In this document: in pieces, positions 27,742 to 37,293 of the stretch
Position numbering within the stretch: position 1 is the first letter of the stretch
How the letters are laid out: the number at the start of each line of letters is the position of its first letter
Source of the DNA: Kordiimonas sediminis
Lineage (GTDB): Bacteria > Pseudomonadota > Alphaproteobacteria > Sphingomonadales > Kordiimonadaceae
Direction of reading: 5' to 3'
Assembly (NCBI RefSeq): GCF_014656395.1
Contig: NZ_BNCI01000002.1
Span: forward strand, 620,001-684,000
DNA length: 64,000 nucleotides
Program-made: the position numbers and the translations under genes
The notes under the pieces: generated by a model
Database searches by the model: none
Told to the model about the DNA's origin: nothing
The model's input: only the letters and a program-made list of their open reading frames with translations

Positions 27742-29346
27742 ATGCTGACCTTTCCGCGTTGGAAAAAACTATTCATACTGTTGGTATGCCTTGGCGGTAT
27801 ATTGACCGCACTTCCCAACTTTTTAACTGAAGAGCAGCGCAGTGAGTTGCCTGCTATGATGCCGTCGGACACACTTAGTCTGGGGCTGGATCTGCAGGGT
27901 GGTGTTCATCTTCTGTTGGAAGCCGAAACTGACGATGTTGTCGACACCAAACTGAAAAACCTGGCCGAGCAGGTACGGGATATCAGGAAAAGTGTTGCCC
28001 ATTTGAATTTCCGAAATATTCGAATTTCCGGGACCTCTGTAACGTTCGAGGTAACGCGGGATGAATATATTGAACGGGCACGGGAAGAGTTGCTTCCAAT
28101 TACCCAGACAACAACAGGCGGTGTAAACCCGCTTCTTGGCGGTGGTGTTCAGGAAGTAACGTTGGAGCGTGAAGGCCGTAAGTTTACGCTGAACCTGACC
28201 CCTGAAGGTATTAATGTTCAGAAGCGTGATGCTGTAGCCCGCGCAATGGAAGTAATACGGCGCCGTGTTGACCCGAATGGTACACGCGAAATTACTGTGC
28301 AGCGGGAAGGGGATGATCGTATTGTCCTTCAGGTTCCCGGTGAAGATGACCCGGAGGCTCTGAAGCGCATCATTCAAACAGCTGCAAAGCTAACATTCCA
28401 TGATGTGGTCACTGACCTTAGTCAGCAGGACATGCAGCGTGGTCGTCTCGGTGCAGGTGTGTCGCTTTTGCCGTTGAAAGAAGGTGGTATGATCGCCATC
28501 AGAGACAGGGTTATTGTCGATGGTGCAGATTTGACAAATGCCCAGCCTTCATTCGACCAAAATGGTCGGCCGGCAGTTTCCTTTACCTTTAACACATCTG
28601 GTGCCCGCAAGTTTGGTAACCATACCCGTGCAAATATTGGCCGTCCGTTTGCTATCGCCCTTGATGAGGTGGTCATCAGCGCGCCAACCATTCAGTCCGC
28701 CATCTTGGGTGGTTCTGGTATTATCACAGGGGCCGGTGACGTTACTGAAACGCAGGAACTTGCTACGCTGTTGAAAGCAGGTGCACTGCCTATTCCGCTC
28801 GAAGTACTTGAACAGCGGACAGTAGGTCCAGACCTTGGTGCAGACTCTATCGCAGCAGGTGAGTGGGCGGCCGTAATCGGCTTTGTCGGTGTTATTATCT
28901 TTATGACTGTTTCATACGGGTTGTTTGGAATTGCTGCCAATATTGCCCTTGTGGTCAACCTGATCCTGATTATGGGGGCGCTCAGCCTGTTTGGAGCGAC
29001 ACTGACATTGCCGGGCATTGCAGGTATTGTTCTGACCATTGGTATGGCTGTTGACGCTAACGTTCTTGTGTTCGAACGAATACGGGAAGAACAGAATGCT
29101 GGCGCCAAACCCTTTACCGCGATGGAGCAGGGGTATGGTCAGGCATTCTCGACAATTATGGATGCCAATATCACTACATTCATTGCTGCGGCCCTTCTGT
29201 ATGTGCTTGGTTCGGGGCCGGTGCAGGGATTTGCTGTCACCCTTGGTGTAGGTATTGTGACATCAATCTTTACCGCTGTTGTTCTGACGCGGTTTTTCCT
29301 CGCGAGCTGGGTTACCCGTGCTCGTCCAGAAAAATTACCAATTTAA
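27742..29346 (+). CDS. secD: Protein translocase subunit SecD
   Basis: A 534-residue RND-type membrane protein that uses the proton gradient to help pull proteins through SecYEG. Seen: first helix near residues 8-26, then 'LGLDLQGGVHLLLEAE', a large periplasmic domain, and five C-terminal helices with 'GMAVDANVLVFERIREE' and 'ANITTFIAAALLYVLGSGPVQGFAVTLGVG'. It is 15 bases from secF. Confidence 0.97.
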   Translation: MLTFPRWKKLFILLVCLGGILTALPNFLTEEQRSELPAMMPSDTLSLGLDLQGGVHLLLEAETDDVVDTKLKNLAEQVRDIRKSVAHLNFRNIRISGTSVTFEVTRDEYIERAREELLPITQTTTGGVNPLLGGGVQEVTLEREGRKFTLNLTPEGINVQKRDAVARAMEVIRRRVDPNGTREITVQREGDDRIVLQVPGEDDPEALKRIIQTAAKLTFHDVVTDLSQQDMQRGRLGAGVSLLPLKEGGMIAIRDRVIVDGADLTNAQPSFDQNGRPAVSFTFNTSGARKFGNHTRANIGRPFAIALDEVVISAPTIQSAILGGSGIITGAGDVTETQELATLLKAGALPIPLEVLEQRTVGPDLGADSIAAGEWAAVIGFVGVIIFMTVSYGLFGIAANIALVVNLILIMGALSLFGATLTLPGIAGIVLTIGMAVDANVLVFERIREEQNAGAKPFTAMEQGYGQAFSTIMDANITTFIAAALLYVLGSGPVQGFAVTLGVGIVTSIFTAVVLTRFFLASWVTRARPEKLPI

Positions 29347-29361
29347 GAGGAGGCGAGGATT

Positions 29362-30342
29362 ATGTTACTGCGTCTGGTTCCACAGGAAACAAATATTAAA
29401 TTCATGAAAGCCCGCTATTTCGGGTTTGTCCTGTCGCTTCTTGCTATCATTGCCTCTATCGGATTGTTCGCCGTGAATGGACTGAACTACGGTATTGATT
29501 TCCGCGGCGGGATATCCATCGAAATTGGCATGGAAGACGGTGGTGATGTTCCGCTTGCTGACGTACGGCGTATCGTTGGTGGTCTTGATTTGGGTGATGT
29601 ACAGGTTCAAGAGTTCGGAGGTGCCAGCGAAGCACTTATCCGTATTGAACGTCAGCCTGGTGATGCACGGGCTCAAACGAATGCAATGTCCAGTGTTCGT
29701 GCTGCGCTTTCTGAGGAAATACCTGCAGTTAGCTTCAGGCAGGAAAATGTTGTTGGCCCAAAGGTTTCCGGCGAGCTGAAACGGGACGGCACCATTGCGG
29801 TTGCTGTCGCGGTCTTTGCGGTTCTGGTCTACATCTGGTTCCGTTTTGAATGGCAGTTTGGTCTTGGTGCTGTTGTAGCACTTGTCCATGACGTACTGCT
29901 GACAGTTGGCTTTTTCTCGGTCACTCAGTTGGACTTTAACCTGTCGATCATTGCGGCACTGTTGACGATCGTTGGCTATAGCTTGAACGATACAGTGGTT
30001 GTTTATGACCGCGTGCGGGAAAATATCCGCCGGTACCGCAAGATGCCTATGGAAGACCTGCTTAATCTTTCCCTGAATCAGACACTTGGAAGAACTTTGA
30101 TGACGTCTACAACGACGCTTCTGGCGCTGTTCGCGTTGTTCTTCTTCGGTGGTCCTGTTATTCAAGGTTTCACAGCAGCGATGATCTGGGGCGTTGTTAT
30201 CGGTACATATAGTTCCGTTTTGGTTGCCGTTCCTTTGCTATTGCAGATGAATGTGAAGCGTGAATCTCTGCTGCCGGTTGATGACGAGAAAGACCCAACT
30301 GTAGATAAAACCCGTACGGGCAATCCGTTCGAACATATCTAG
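29362..30342 (+). CDS. secF: Protein translocase subunit SecF
   Basis: A 326-residue partner of SecD. Visible: first helix with 'GLNYGIDFRGGISIEI', a periplasmic domain, and the membrane block with 'FNLSIIAALLTIVGYSLNDTVVVYDRVREN' and 'TLGRTLMTSTTTLLALFALFFFGG'. The ATG is preceded by AGAGGAGG. Confidence 0.97.
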   Translation: MLLRLVPQETNIKFMKARYFGFVLSLLAIIASIGLFAVNGLNYGIDFRGGISIEIGMEDGGDVPLADVRRIVGGLDLGDVQVQEFGGASEALIRIERQPGDARAQTNAMSSVRAALSEEIPAVSFRQENVVGPKVSGELKRDGTIAVAVAVFAVLVYIWFRFEWQFGLGAVVALVHDVLLTVGFFSVTQLDFNLSIIAALLTIVGYSLNDTVVVYDRVRENIRRYRKMPMEDLLNLSLNQTLGRTLMTSTTTLLALFALFFFGGPVIQGFTAAMIWGVVIGTYSSVLVAVPLLLQMNVKRESLLPVDDEKDPTVDKTRTGNPFEHI

Positions 30343-30371
30343 ACATTTATTGGTGATGTCAGGAGGCATTC

Positions 30372-30776
30372 TTGTCTGAGAAAATCTCATCAGGTGGTAT
30401 GGTCCTGAAACAGGAAAAGCCAGAAGACGTCCTTCTCGTTGAAGGATATGGTGATGGTGGATTTCGGTTAATGGGACGCCGATTTGATGGTGGTGTTCTC
30501 GTTTTGCCGTCAGGTGTATTTCCTATTCAGGCCAATTCTTTGGAAGAAGTATCGCTTGATGACCTGAAGCCAGCCTTAGAGGCTGATATCCTGCCAGAAT
30601 TGATTCTATTTGGTACGGGGGACAGGTTAATTCCGGTCCCCCCTATGATACGTTCATACCTTGAACAGCGCCGTATCGGCCATGACCCAATGGATACCGG
30701 GGCAGCAGCCAGGACATATAATATCCTGATGATGGAACACAGAAGAGTTGCTGTGTTACTGATCCCGGTTGAATAG
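30372..30776 (+). CDS. Mth938-like domain protein
   Basis: A 134-residue protein of the Mth938/DUF498 family, found after secF in many alphaproteobacteria. The pattern 'GGFRLMGRRFDGGVLVLPSGVFP', 'PELILFGTGDRLIPVP' and 'MDTGAAARTYNILMMEHRRVAVLLIPVE' identifies it. The TTG start follows AGGAGG at 6 nt. Mammalian relatives assist mitochondrial complex I assembly; the bacterial role is unknown. Confidence 0.9.
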   Translation: MSEKISSGGMVLKQEKPEDVLLVEGYGDGGFRLMGRRFDGGVLVLPSGVFPIQANSLEEVSLDDLKPALEADILPELILFGTGDRLIPVPPMIRSYLEQRRIGHDPMDTGAAARTYNILMMEHRRVAVLLIPVE

Positions 30777-30911
30777 TCTTAGTCGCAATTTAAATGGCTC
30801 AGCTGTCTGATCCTCGTCTTTTTCAGCTTAACGCTTTACCGCATTGAAAGAACTTTTAATCGCTTCGTTGTTGGAATTAGCACGATCGCCTGATTAAGTG
30901 TGCTTACAAGA

Positions 30912-30928
30912 CATGACCCGAAGTCATG
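30912..30928. promoter_or_regulatory. Short inverted repeat before the coiled-coil gene
   Basis: CATGAC (30912-30917) and GTCATG (30923-30928) with a 5-base loop, 71 bases before the next gene. The 222-base gap otherwise shows nothing recognisable; this could be an operator or leader hairpin. Confidence 0.3.
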
Positions 30929-30998
30929 CACGGCGAGTGGTAAGAAAAACAGCTGGCTACACAGAACAAAAGTTAGTGAAAGCCGGAGGGAGTGAAAA

Positions 30999-31874
30999 AT
31001 GATTGTGACAAACAAAAATATGATGCGTCTCCTTATGGGAGCTTCTCTTCTAACGGTGGCGTGTGCTCCGATGTCTAATGCCTATGTCGAGACGGGCGCT
31101 ACTTTTCAGGAAGCTAATGAGGCAGAAGACACTAAAGCGCGTAAAAAGGTTACAGTTGTAAAATCGGGTGACGGCAGCACGGAGACCGTGACACGTTCTG
31201 TAGTAGTTACAGAAAACGCTGAAAAGCATGCTAAGCATGCTCGTCTAGCTAAGGAGCATGCAAAAGAGCACGCTGAGCATGCAAAAGAAGCAGCAAAGCA
31301 TGCCGAGAATGCAAAATATCATTACAAAATAGATGTAGAAGCAAACCGTACGGCGCTCGCATCTGCCGAGAAAGCCCTGGCAGATATCGAGAAACGCTTA
31401 GAAAGCTCTGACAGTGAAATTGAGCGAGAAGCACTTCTTGGTGCGCGAGAAGGGCTGCTCGAATCTGTGGAAGCGCTTCGTGAATATGGTGATGATCTGA
31501 TTGAGGTTCAGATTGAAACCACTGAAATGAGCCGCCACATAGATGAAGCAATCCGGCAGGCATTAGCCGAACTGGATGAGCAGGCACTAGAGTTAGATGA
31601 CATCAAGATCGACTTGGAAGCAGAACTTGCGGAGGTTCGTGCTGAAATCGAAGAAACGATGGCCGAACTCGAAGGAGAGCTTGATGAGGAGGAGTTGCAG
31701 GCGATTAAACTTCAGGCTCTGCAGGATGCTGAAAGATCACTGCGTGATATGGAAAAGCATCAGATGAGAGCCCTTAAACAGGCAGAGCGCGACATTGAAA
31801 GAGCGCGCAAGCGACTTGAAAAGCGACTTAATGAGCGGTCATCAGTAGTGAATGAAGACGCCGATAAATTTTAA
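30999..31874 (+). CDS. Unknown exported Lys/His/Glu-rich coiled-coil protein
   Basis: A 291-residue protein of unknown function. Residues 1 to about 28 form an export signal; either a signal peptidase I site (SNA-YVE) or a weak lipobox (TVAC) could apply. Residues about 74-110 hold an unusual run of Ala, His, Lys and Glu (EHAKEHAEHAKEAAKHAENA). From about 115 to the end the protein is almost wholly charged helix and probably forms long coiled coils ('LAEVRAEIEETMAELEGELD', 'RDIERARKRLEKRL'). GGAGGG precedes the ATG. A second exported helical protein follows 154 bases later. A metal-binding or envelope-spacing role is only a guess. Confidence 0.75.
   Translation: MIVTNKNMMRLLMGASLLTVACAPMSNAYVETGATFQEANEAEDTKARKKVTVVKSGDGSTETVTRSVVVTENAEKHAKHARLAKEHAKEHAEHAKEAAKHAENAKYHYKIDVEANRTALASAEKALADIEKRLESSDSEIEREALLGAREGLLESVEALREYGDDLIEVQIETTEMSRHIDEAIRQALAELDEQALELDDIKIDLEAELAEVRAEIEETMAELEGELDEEELQAIKLQALQDAERSLRDMEKHQMRALKQAERDIERARKRLEKRLNERSSVVNEDADKF
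31226..31303 (+). repeat. Five copies of GCATGC within a coding region
   Basis: The palindrome GCATGC occurs at 31226, 31235, 31256, 31277 and 31298. Spacings are 9 or 21 bases, always multiples of three, and each copy encodes His-Ala. This suggests expansion of a short coding repeat. Confidence 0.7.
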
Positions 31875-32028
31875 AAAACTAATTCAGTGCAGCTGTTCAG
31901 GTGCACTGAAGTTTGTTGTGTTTTACAAGTCTTGTGACGCCAATAAGTGGCGAACCAAAGTTTAGGTTGTTAATTTTGAGTTTATGCGTCATTGTTTGGC
32001 ATCAAATATTTGAAAGACTGGCAGAGCT

Positions 32029-32631
32029 ATGGCTCGACATATTAAAATTCTAGGAATGATAGGTGTGGCATTTTCACTGTCCACGCCTTTCGCGTTTGCG
32101 GATGATGATATCGGCGCATTTGACGGTATCGGAGCTATAATGCGTGATATGCAGTCTTCTCAGAATACACGTGTTTCCCTTGCCAAGCCTAAGGATATTG
32201 GTTCGCTATCGTCAACACCATTGATGCCAGATAGCTGTGAAGATCCCAGAATGCAGCATGTAGAACGCCGGATGCTTGAGCTTGCGCCGCTTTTGGATGC
32301 TGCGGCTGACGGTGCCAGTCTGAATACTGCGATTGAGTCTATTTACCGGTTGCGGGCACGTGAGATTGAAATCGAACGAAGCCTTATGAAGCGTTATTCA
32401 GAGATTGAAGAGCTTTCGAAAGCTGCGTCTGAAGCGAGAATAAAGCTTCAAATTGATCTGGCAAAATTAAATGCAATCCGCAGTTCAGCTGAAAATGGGG
32501 TTCTTAGTCAGGACACCCGCACGGCGCTGTTGGAAGGGTTAATTGCTCTTGAAAGCCTGACAACAGGCCAAGATGCTGCGCCGCAGGCAGAACCAAGCCC
32601 GGACGCCTCGCCAGAGCGGAACCAGGAATAA
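32029..32631 (+). CDS. Unknown exported helical protein
   Basis: A 200-residue protein with a signal peptide ending 'PFAFADDD' (about residue 25). The mature part has one 'SCEDPRMQHVERRMLELAPLLDAA' segment with a single Cys, then an extended helix (about residues 105-170, 'IYRLRAREIEIERSLMKRYSEIEEL') and an acidic, Pro-rich tail. I do not recognise a family. It follows the coiled-coil gene on the same strand and a terminator ends the unit, so the pair may work together in the envelope. Confidence 0.7.
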   Translation: MARHIKILGMIGVAFSLSTPFAFADDDIGAFDGIGAIMRDMQSSQNTRVSLAKPKDIGSLSSTPLMPDSCEDPRMQHVERRMLELAPLLDAAADGASLNTAIESIYRLRAREIEIERSLMKRYSEIEELSKAASEARIKLQIDLAKLNAIRSSAENGVLSQDTRTALLEGLIALESLTTGQDAAPQAEPSPDASPERNQE

Positions 32632-32668
32632 GACGCCAGCGAAATTTCAAAGTTTTGTAGCAAACAAC

Positions 32669-32696
32669 AAGGGACTAGAAACTTAGTCCCTTTTTT
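32669..32696. terminator. Terminator between the helical-protein gene and phaC
   Basis: AAGGGACTA (32669-32677), a 6-base loop, TAGTCCCTT (32684-32692) and a T-run. It serves the rightward gene and possibly the convergent phaC. Confidence 0.85.
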
Positions 32697-32764
32697 ATTT
32701 CTGTTACCTTGCCCTGCAGAAGTAGGCCATGTATGGAATTTGTTTAGCAGTATGCAAAAACAGG

Positions 32765-34567
32765 CTAATTTTTAACCTTTACATATTCCCCAGGCGCATC
32801 ACACAAGGGTGGATAGGGGCCACGGTCAGGCTGTCTTGCTGTAACTTTTTTACCAGATCGTTTTGATAGCCATTTATGCCAATCTCCCCACCAACTTCCC
32901 GGTGTTTCGTTGGCACCTGCAATAAACTCATCCAGACTTTGAACACGCTCATCGTTTGTCCAATATTGATATTTATTGGCGCTTGGCGGATTAACAACGC
33001 CTGCGATATGACCTGAACCTGCCAGAACAAAACGAACAGGTCCTTTGAAATGATCCGTAATTTTGTACACAGATTTAGCTGGGGCAATATGGTCTTCACG
33101 CCCAGCTTGAACATAACAGGGGGTTTCAACAGTGCCCAAATCAATTGGCACGCCCTTAAGTTTCAGAGCACCAGGTTTCACAAGGTCATTATTCTTATAC
33201 ATGTGCTTCAAATACTGGAGGTGTAGTTTTCTGGGGAGATTGGTGCTGTCACAGTTCCAATAAAGAAGGTCAAATGCCATTGGTTCTTTGCCGAGAAGGT
33301 AATTATTCACGACATAGGACCATATAAGATCATTAGATCGGAGCATGTTGAATGTCAGTGCCATCGACCGTTTGTCCAGGTAGCCTTTTTCAGCCATGCG
33401 TGCATCAATCGCTTTTAGCTGCTCGTCATCTACAAAAAGCGATAAATCGCCAGACTCTTCGAAATCAACCTGTGCGGTGAAGAAGGTGGCGGATTTAATG
33501 ATTTTCTCATTCCCGGTAGCGTGAAGGTAGGCAAGGGTCGCTGCGAGCATGGTCCCAGCAACACAGTAGCCAATAGTATGAACACTAGGTGCGCCGGTGA
33601 TTTCCTGGGCAACATGCAAGGCCTCCAGATAGCCTTCCTGCAGATAATCATCCAGGCTGGCCTCAGCATAACTGCTGTCTGGGTTAACCCATGAAACCAT
33701 GAAGACTGTGTACCCTTGAGCAACCGCCCAGCGTACGAAGCTTTTCTCTTCACTCAGGTCAAGAATGTAAAATTTGTTGATCCACGGTGGGAAAATTACG
33801 ATCGGTGTTGTGTAAACGTTTTCCGTCGTAGGGGCATATTGAATAAGTTCAAGGTAACGGTTACGGAAAACCACCTTGCCTTCTGCTGTCGCAAGGTTTT
33901 TGCCAACCTCAAAGGCATTATGATCTACCATTTTCAGGAGCGGCATGCCTTCTTCCCGCTCGAAGTCTTCAAGGAGGTGATTGAACCCCTTCACAAGGTT
34001 TTCGCCGCCGGTCTCCATTGTCTCTTTAAGCGCCACGGGATTGGTCAGAAGATAATTTGATGGACTGGCTGCATCAATAAACTGGCGTGTAAAAAATTCT
34101 GCTTTTCGAGCATCCTTGCTATCAAGTCCCTGAATGCTGCTAATGGTATCAAGCATATGCTTGGATGCCAGCAGATAGGATTGCTTGATGAAATCAAAAG
34201 GCGCTTCTTTTGACCATTCCTCTGCCTTAAATCTTTTATCCGTAGGGGCAGGGCTGATAACGGGCTCAGCCTCAGACCCAGACATTTTTTGGGATTGATT
34301 TTGAATAAGCTTCATATAGTCCTGAAAAAATGCCAGCTGATTCATCAGAAGCGCAGAGGGGTCAGCAGCAATTTTTTGCGTCATCGCAAGCATTGTGGGC
34401 GTTAGATTCAAGGGATCGAGCATCTGCCGGACTTGCGCAGGCTGATTTTCCATGAAATTTTCCATCATGTTGCAGGTTTGACGAGACGCCTCCTCCAGAA
34501 CTGCATTAATGTCCTCTAGATTAGGAATTTCAGTGCTTTCAGTAGTTTTTGTGCTGGTCTCTGTCAT
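32765..34567 (-). CDS. phaC: Class I poly(3-hydroxyalkanoate) synthase
   Basis: A 600-residue enzyme that polymerises hydroxyacyl-CoA into storage polyester. The alpha/beta-hydrolase core has the synthase lipase-like box 'IGYCVAGTML' with nucleophile Cys335, then 'CDSTNLPRKLHLQYLKHMYKNNDLVKPG', 'QAGREDHIAPAKS' (catalytic Asp) and 'VLAGSGHIAGVVNPPSANKYQYW' (catalytic His). Length and a roughly 200-residue N-terminal domain point to class I. ATG 34567 follows GGGAGGAG; the frame extends 72 bases further without similarity. No phasin or phaAB genes are visible nearby. Confidence 0.96.
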   Translation of the reverse strand: MTETSTKTTESTEIPNLEDINAVLEEASRQTCNMMENFMENQPAQVRQMLDPLNLTPTMLAMTQKIAADPSALLMNQLAFFQDYMKLIQNQSQKMSGSEAEPVISPAPTDKRFKAEEWSKEAPFDFIKQSYLLASKHMLDTISSIQGLDSKDARKAEFFTRQFIDAASPSNYLLTNPVALKETMETGGENLVKGFNHLLEDFEREEGMPLLKMVDHNAFEVGKNLATAEGKVVFRNRYLELIQYAPTTENVYTTPIVIFPPWINKFYILDLSEEKSFVRWAVAQGYTVFMVSWVNPDSSYAEASLDDYLQEGYLEALHVAQEITGAPSVHTIGYCVAGTMLAATLAYLHATGNEKIIKSATFFTAQVDFEESGDLSLFVDDEQLKAIDARMAEKGYLDKRSMALTFNMLRSNDLIWSYVVNNYLLGKEPMAFDLLYWNCDSTNLPRKLHLQYLKHMYKNNDLVKPGALKLKGVPIDLGTVETPCYVQAGREDHIAPAKSVYKITDHFKGPVRFVLAGSGHIAGVVNPPSANKYQYWTNDERVQSLDEFIAGANETPGSWWGDWHKWLSKRSGKKVTARQPDRGPYPPLCDAPGEYVKVKN

Positions 34568-34731
34568 CTGTCCGCTCCTCCCGTTAGCGTCCTTACGCGC
34601 ATTATCATTACAATAATTGCAAAAAAACATTACGATCATTGTACAAAGAGTGCAATTCCCTTAATTGTATCCGGTATTTCTCAACGCATGTGTGTTGGGG
34701 GTGTTTTAACGTCATTTAAAAGAGAAACGAA

Positions 34732-35970
34732 ATGTCTAGTCAGGATTTTTATCGCATTCGCCGTTTGCCACCTTATCTGTTTGCTGAAGTAAACCAGATG
34801 AAGGCGGCGGCGCGAGCGAGAGGCGAAGACATTATCGACCTTGGAATGGGCAACCCCGATCTGCCAACACCGCAACATATCATTGATAAGTTGAAAGAAT
34901 CAGTCGATGACAAGCGGACGCATCGATATTCGATGTCGAAAGGTATTCCGGGACTGCGCAAAGCATTGGCTGCCTATTATGAGCGCAGATTTGGTGTTAC
35001 CATTGACCCAAATACCGAAGCAGTTGTCACACTGGGGTCAAAGGAAGGTCTTGCAAACCTTGCACAGGCCATTACCGCACCGGGCGATGTAATTTTGTCG
35101 CCGAACCCAAGTTATCCAATCCATCCCTATGGTTTTATGATTGCTGGTGCATCTGTACGGCACATGCCGATGACAACAGGCTCGGACTTTATGTCGGAAC
35201 TTGCACATGCGGTCCAGCATAGTGTGCCAACGCCAAGTGCTGTCATCCTGAATTATCCTTCAAATCCAACTGCAGAGGTTGTCGACCTTGATTTCTACAA
35301 GGAAGTAGTAGACTTTTGCCACAAGAAAGGCATTTGGATACTGTCTGACCTCGCGTACGCAGAGATCTATTTTGATGATAATCCACCGCCGTCCATCTTG
35401 TCTGTGCCTAAAGGTCGCGAGATAGCAGTGGAATTTACAAGCCTTTCAAAAACCTATTCTATGGCGGGGTGGCGCGTTGGTTTTGCCGCGGGGAACAAAA
35501 CACTGATCGAAGCACTGACACGTGTGAAGAGTTATCTGGATTACGGGGCGTTTACTCCAATTCAGGTGGCGGCAACGGCAGCGCTTAATGGGCCGCAGGA
35601 CTGTGTGGAAGAACATCGTCAGATCTACAAAAAGCGGCGGGATATTCTCATAGAAGGGTTAGCCGGAGCAGGATGGGACGTACCGTCCCCAAAAGCAACG
35701 ATGTTTGCGTGGGCGCCGCTACCGGAAGACTTCCTGGAAATGGGATCCATGGAGTTTGCAAAACTTCTGTTGTCTGAAGCAGAAGTTGCGGTTGCACCAG
35801 GTGTAGGTTTTGGGGAATACGGCGAAGGCTTTGTTCGGATAGCTTTGGTGGAAAACGAGCACAGAATTCGTCAGGCTGTAAGAAATATCAAAAAGTTTAT
35901 GTCAAATCGCGACGCACATATCCAAGCGTGGCGGAAAAATAAAAATGCAGAGAGTAAAGATGACAAGTAA
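34732..35970 (+). CDS. Class I/II aminotransferase, AlaC-like
   Basis: A 412-residue PLP enzyme of the aspartate aminotransferase fold. Seen: 'IIDLGMGNPDLPTPQHIIDKL', 'NYPSNPTAEVV', 'LSDLAYAEIYFDD' and the PLP lysine in 'SLSKTYSMAGWRVGFAAGN'. It resembles AlaC-type glutamate-pyruvate aminotransferases and relatives annotated as LL-diaminopimelate aminotransferase. It overlaps hom by 11 bases, the usual pairing in alphaproteobacteria, suggesting amino-acid synthesis around the aspartate family. Exact substrate uncertain. Confidence 0.9.
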   Translation: MSSQDFYRIRRLPPYLFAEVNQMKAAARARGEDIIDLGMGNPDLPTPQHIIDKLKESVDDKRTHRYSMSKGIPGLRKALAAYYERRFGVTIDPNTEAVVTLGSKEGLANLAQAITAPGDVILSPNPSYPIHPYGFMIAGASVRHMPMTTGSDFMSELAHAVQHSVPTPSAVILNYPSNPTAEVVDLDFYKEVVDFCHKKGIWILSDLAYAEIYFDDNPPPSILSVPKGREIAVEFTSLSKTYSMAGWRVGFAAGNKTLIEALTRVKSYLDYGAFTPIQVAATAALNGPQDCVEEHRQIYKKRRDILIEGLAGAGWDVPSPKATMFAWAPLPEDFLEMGSMEFAKLLLSEAEVAVAPGVGFGEYGEGFVRIALVENEHRIRQAVRNIKKFMSNRDAHIQAWRKNKNAESKDDK

Positions 35971-37264
35971 ATCTATTAAAATAGCAATCGCTGGTCTGGG
36001 GACTGTCGGTGCTGGTGTTATTAAAATTCTTGAAGGTTCTAAACAGGTTTTGGGCCACCGGGGCGGTTCGGTAGCTGAAGTTGTAGCAGTATCTGCGCGT
36101 GACCGCAGTCGTGATCGCGGTGTTGACCTGTCTGCATATGAGTGGTGTGACAATCCCGTTGATCTGGCAGGCCTGGATACAGTTGACCTGGTTGTTGAGC
36201 TTATTGGCGGCAGCGATGGGCCGGCTCTTGCACTGGCGCGGGAAACACTCAAACGCGGTAAAGCCTTTGTCACGGCTAACAAGGCGCTGATAGCCATGCA
36301 TGGACGCGAACTGGCAGAGCTAGCGGAGGCAAATGATGCACATTTACGCTTTGAAGCTGCTGTAGCCGGCGGTATTCCCATTGTGAAAGCACTGCGTGAA
36401 GGACTGGCTGCTAATACAATTAGCGGGGTTTACGGTATTCTGAACGGTACATGTAACTATATTCTGACCCGTATGGAGCGTGAAGGGCTTGGCTTTGATG
36501 AGGTTCTTCAGGATGCACAGCGTATTGGCTATGCCGAGGCAGATCCGACTTTTGACATTGACGGCATAGATACAGCCCATAAAACAGCAATTTTGGCAGC
36601 GATTGCCTTTGGCCAGGCACCCACACTTGACGGAATGCCAATTGAAGGCATTCGGAATATCGCACCAGTGGACATCGACCAGGCACGCGACCTTGGGTAC
36701 CGCATCAAATTGCTGGGTGTTGCTAACAGAACAGAGAACGGGATTGAAACGCGCGTTCATCCTGCAATGGTGCCTGTCAGCGAGCCGTTGGCGCAGGTGC
36801 ATGAAGCAACCAATGCAGTTGTGGTGCAGGGTGATTATGTTGGACAAACCGTTTATGTAGGTGCAGGGGCCGGCGAAGGTCCAACAGCATCTGCAGTTGT
36901 TGCGGATATTGTTGATGTGCTGCGCGGCAGTGGTGGGCCGGTTTTCGGTGTTCCTGTAGCAGAGTTACAAACTCCGGTTACAGAAGAAGTGAGTGGCAAT
37001 CCAGGCACTTATTATATTCGACTAAGTGTTAAGGATGAACCGGGAGTGATGGCTACCATCACGTCAATTCTTGGTAAAGAACAGGTTTCCATCAATAGTC
37101 TGATCCAGCGCGGTTGTGCTGTGAACGAAGGCGTGTATATTGTTATGACAACGCACGAAACGTCGGAATCAGCGGTTAAAGCAGCACTCAGTCATTTGAC
37201 TGAGGCCGATTGTGTGCTAGAGACCCCCACAATGCTACGTATACAGGTAGCGGGTACTCAATAA
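35960..37264 (+). CDS. hom: Homoserine dehydrogenase
   Basis: A 434-residue enzyme that reduces aspartate semialdehyde to homoserine on the way to threonine and methionine. The N-terminal NAD(P) site 'IAIAGLGTVGAGVIKIL' and 'TANKALIAMHGRELAELA' lead to the catalytic part with 'AAVAGGIPIVKALREGL', 'GILNGTCNYILTRME' and 'AYAEADPTFDIDGIDTAHK' (Y is G in 'IGYAEADP'). A C-terminal ACT domain (about 350-430) suggests feedback by an amino acid. ATG 35960 with GAGAG upstream is preferred to ATG 35945. Confidence 0.95.
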   Translation: MTSKSIKIAIAGLGTVGAGVIKILEGSKQVLGHRGGSVAEVVAVSARDRSRDRGVDLSAYEWCDNPVDLAGLDTVDLVVELIGGSDGPALALARETLKRGKAFVTANKALIAMHGRELAELAEANDAHLRFEAAVAGGIPIVKALREGLAANTISGVYGILNGTCNYILTRMEREGLGFDEVLQDAQRIGYAEADPTFDIDGIDTAHKTAILAAIAFGQAPTLDGMPIEGIRNIAPVDIDQARDLGYRIKLLGVANRTENGIETRVHPAMVPVSEPLAQVHEATNAVVVQGDYVGQTVYVGAGAGEGPTASAVVADIVDVLRGSGGPVFGVPVAELQTPVTEEVSGNPGTYYIRLSVKDEPGVMATITSILGKEQVSINSLIQRGCAVNEGVYIVMTTHETSESAVKAALSHLTEADCVLETPTMLRIQVAGTQ

Positions 37265-37293
37265 TAAAACCTGATTCAATGGGAGCACAATGA

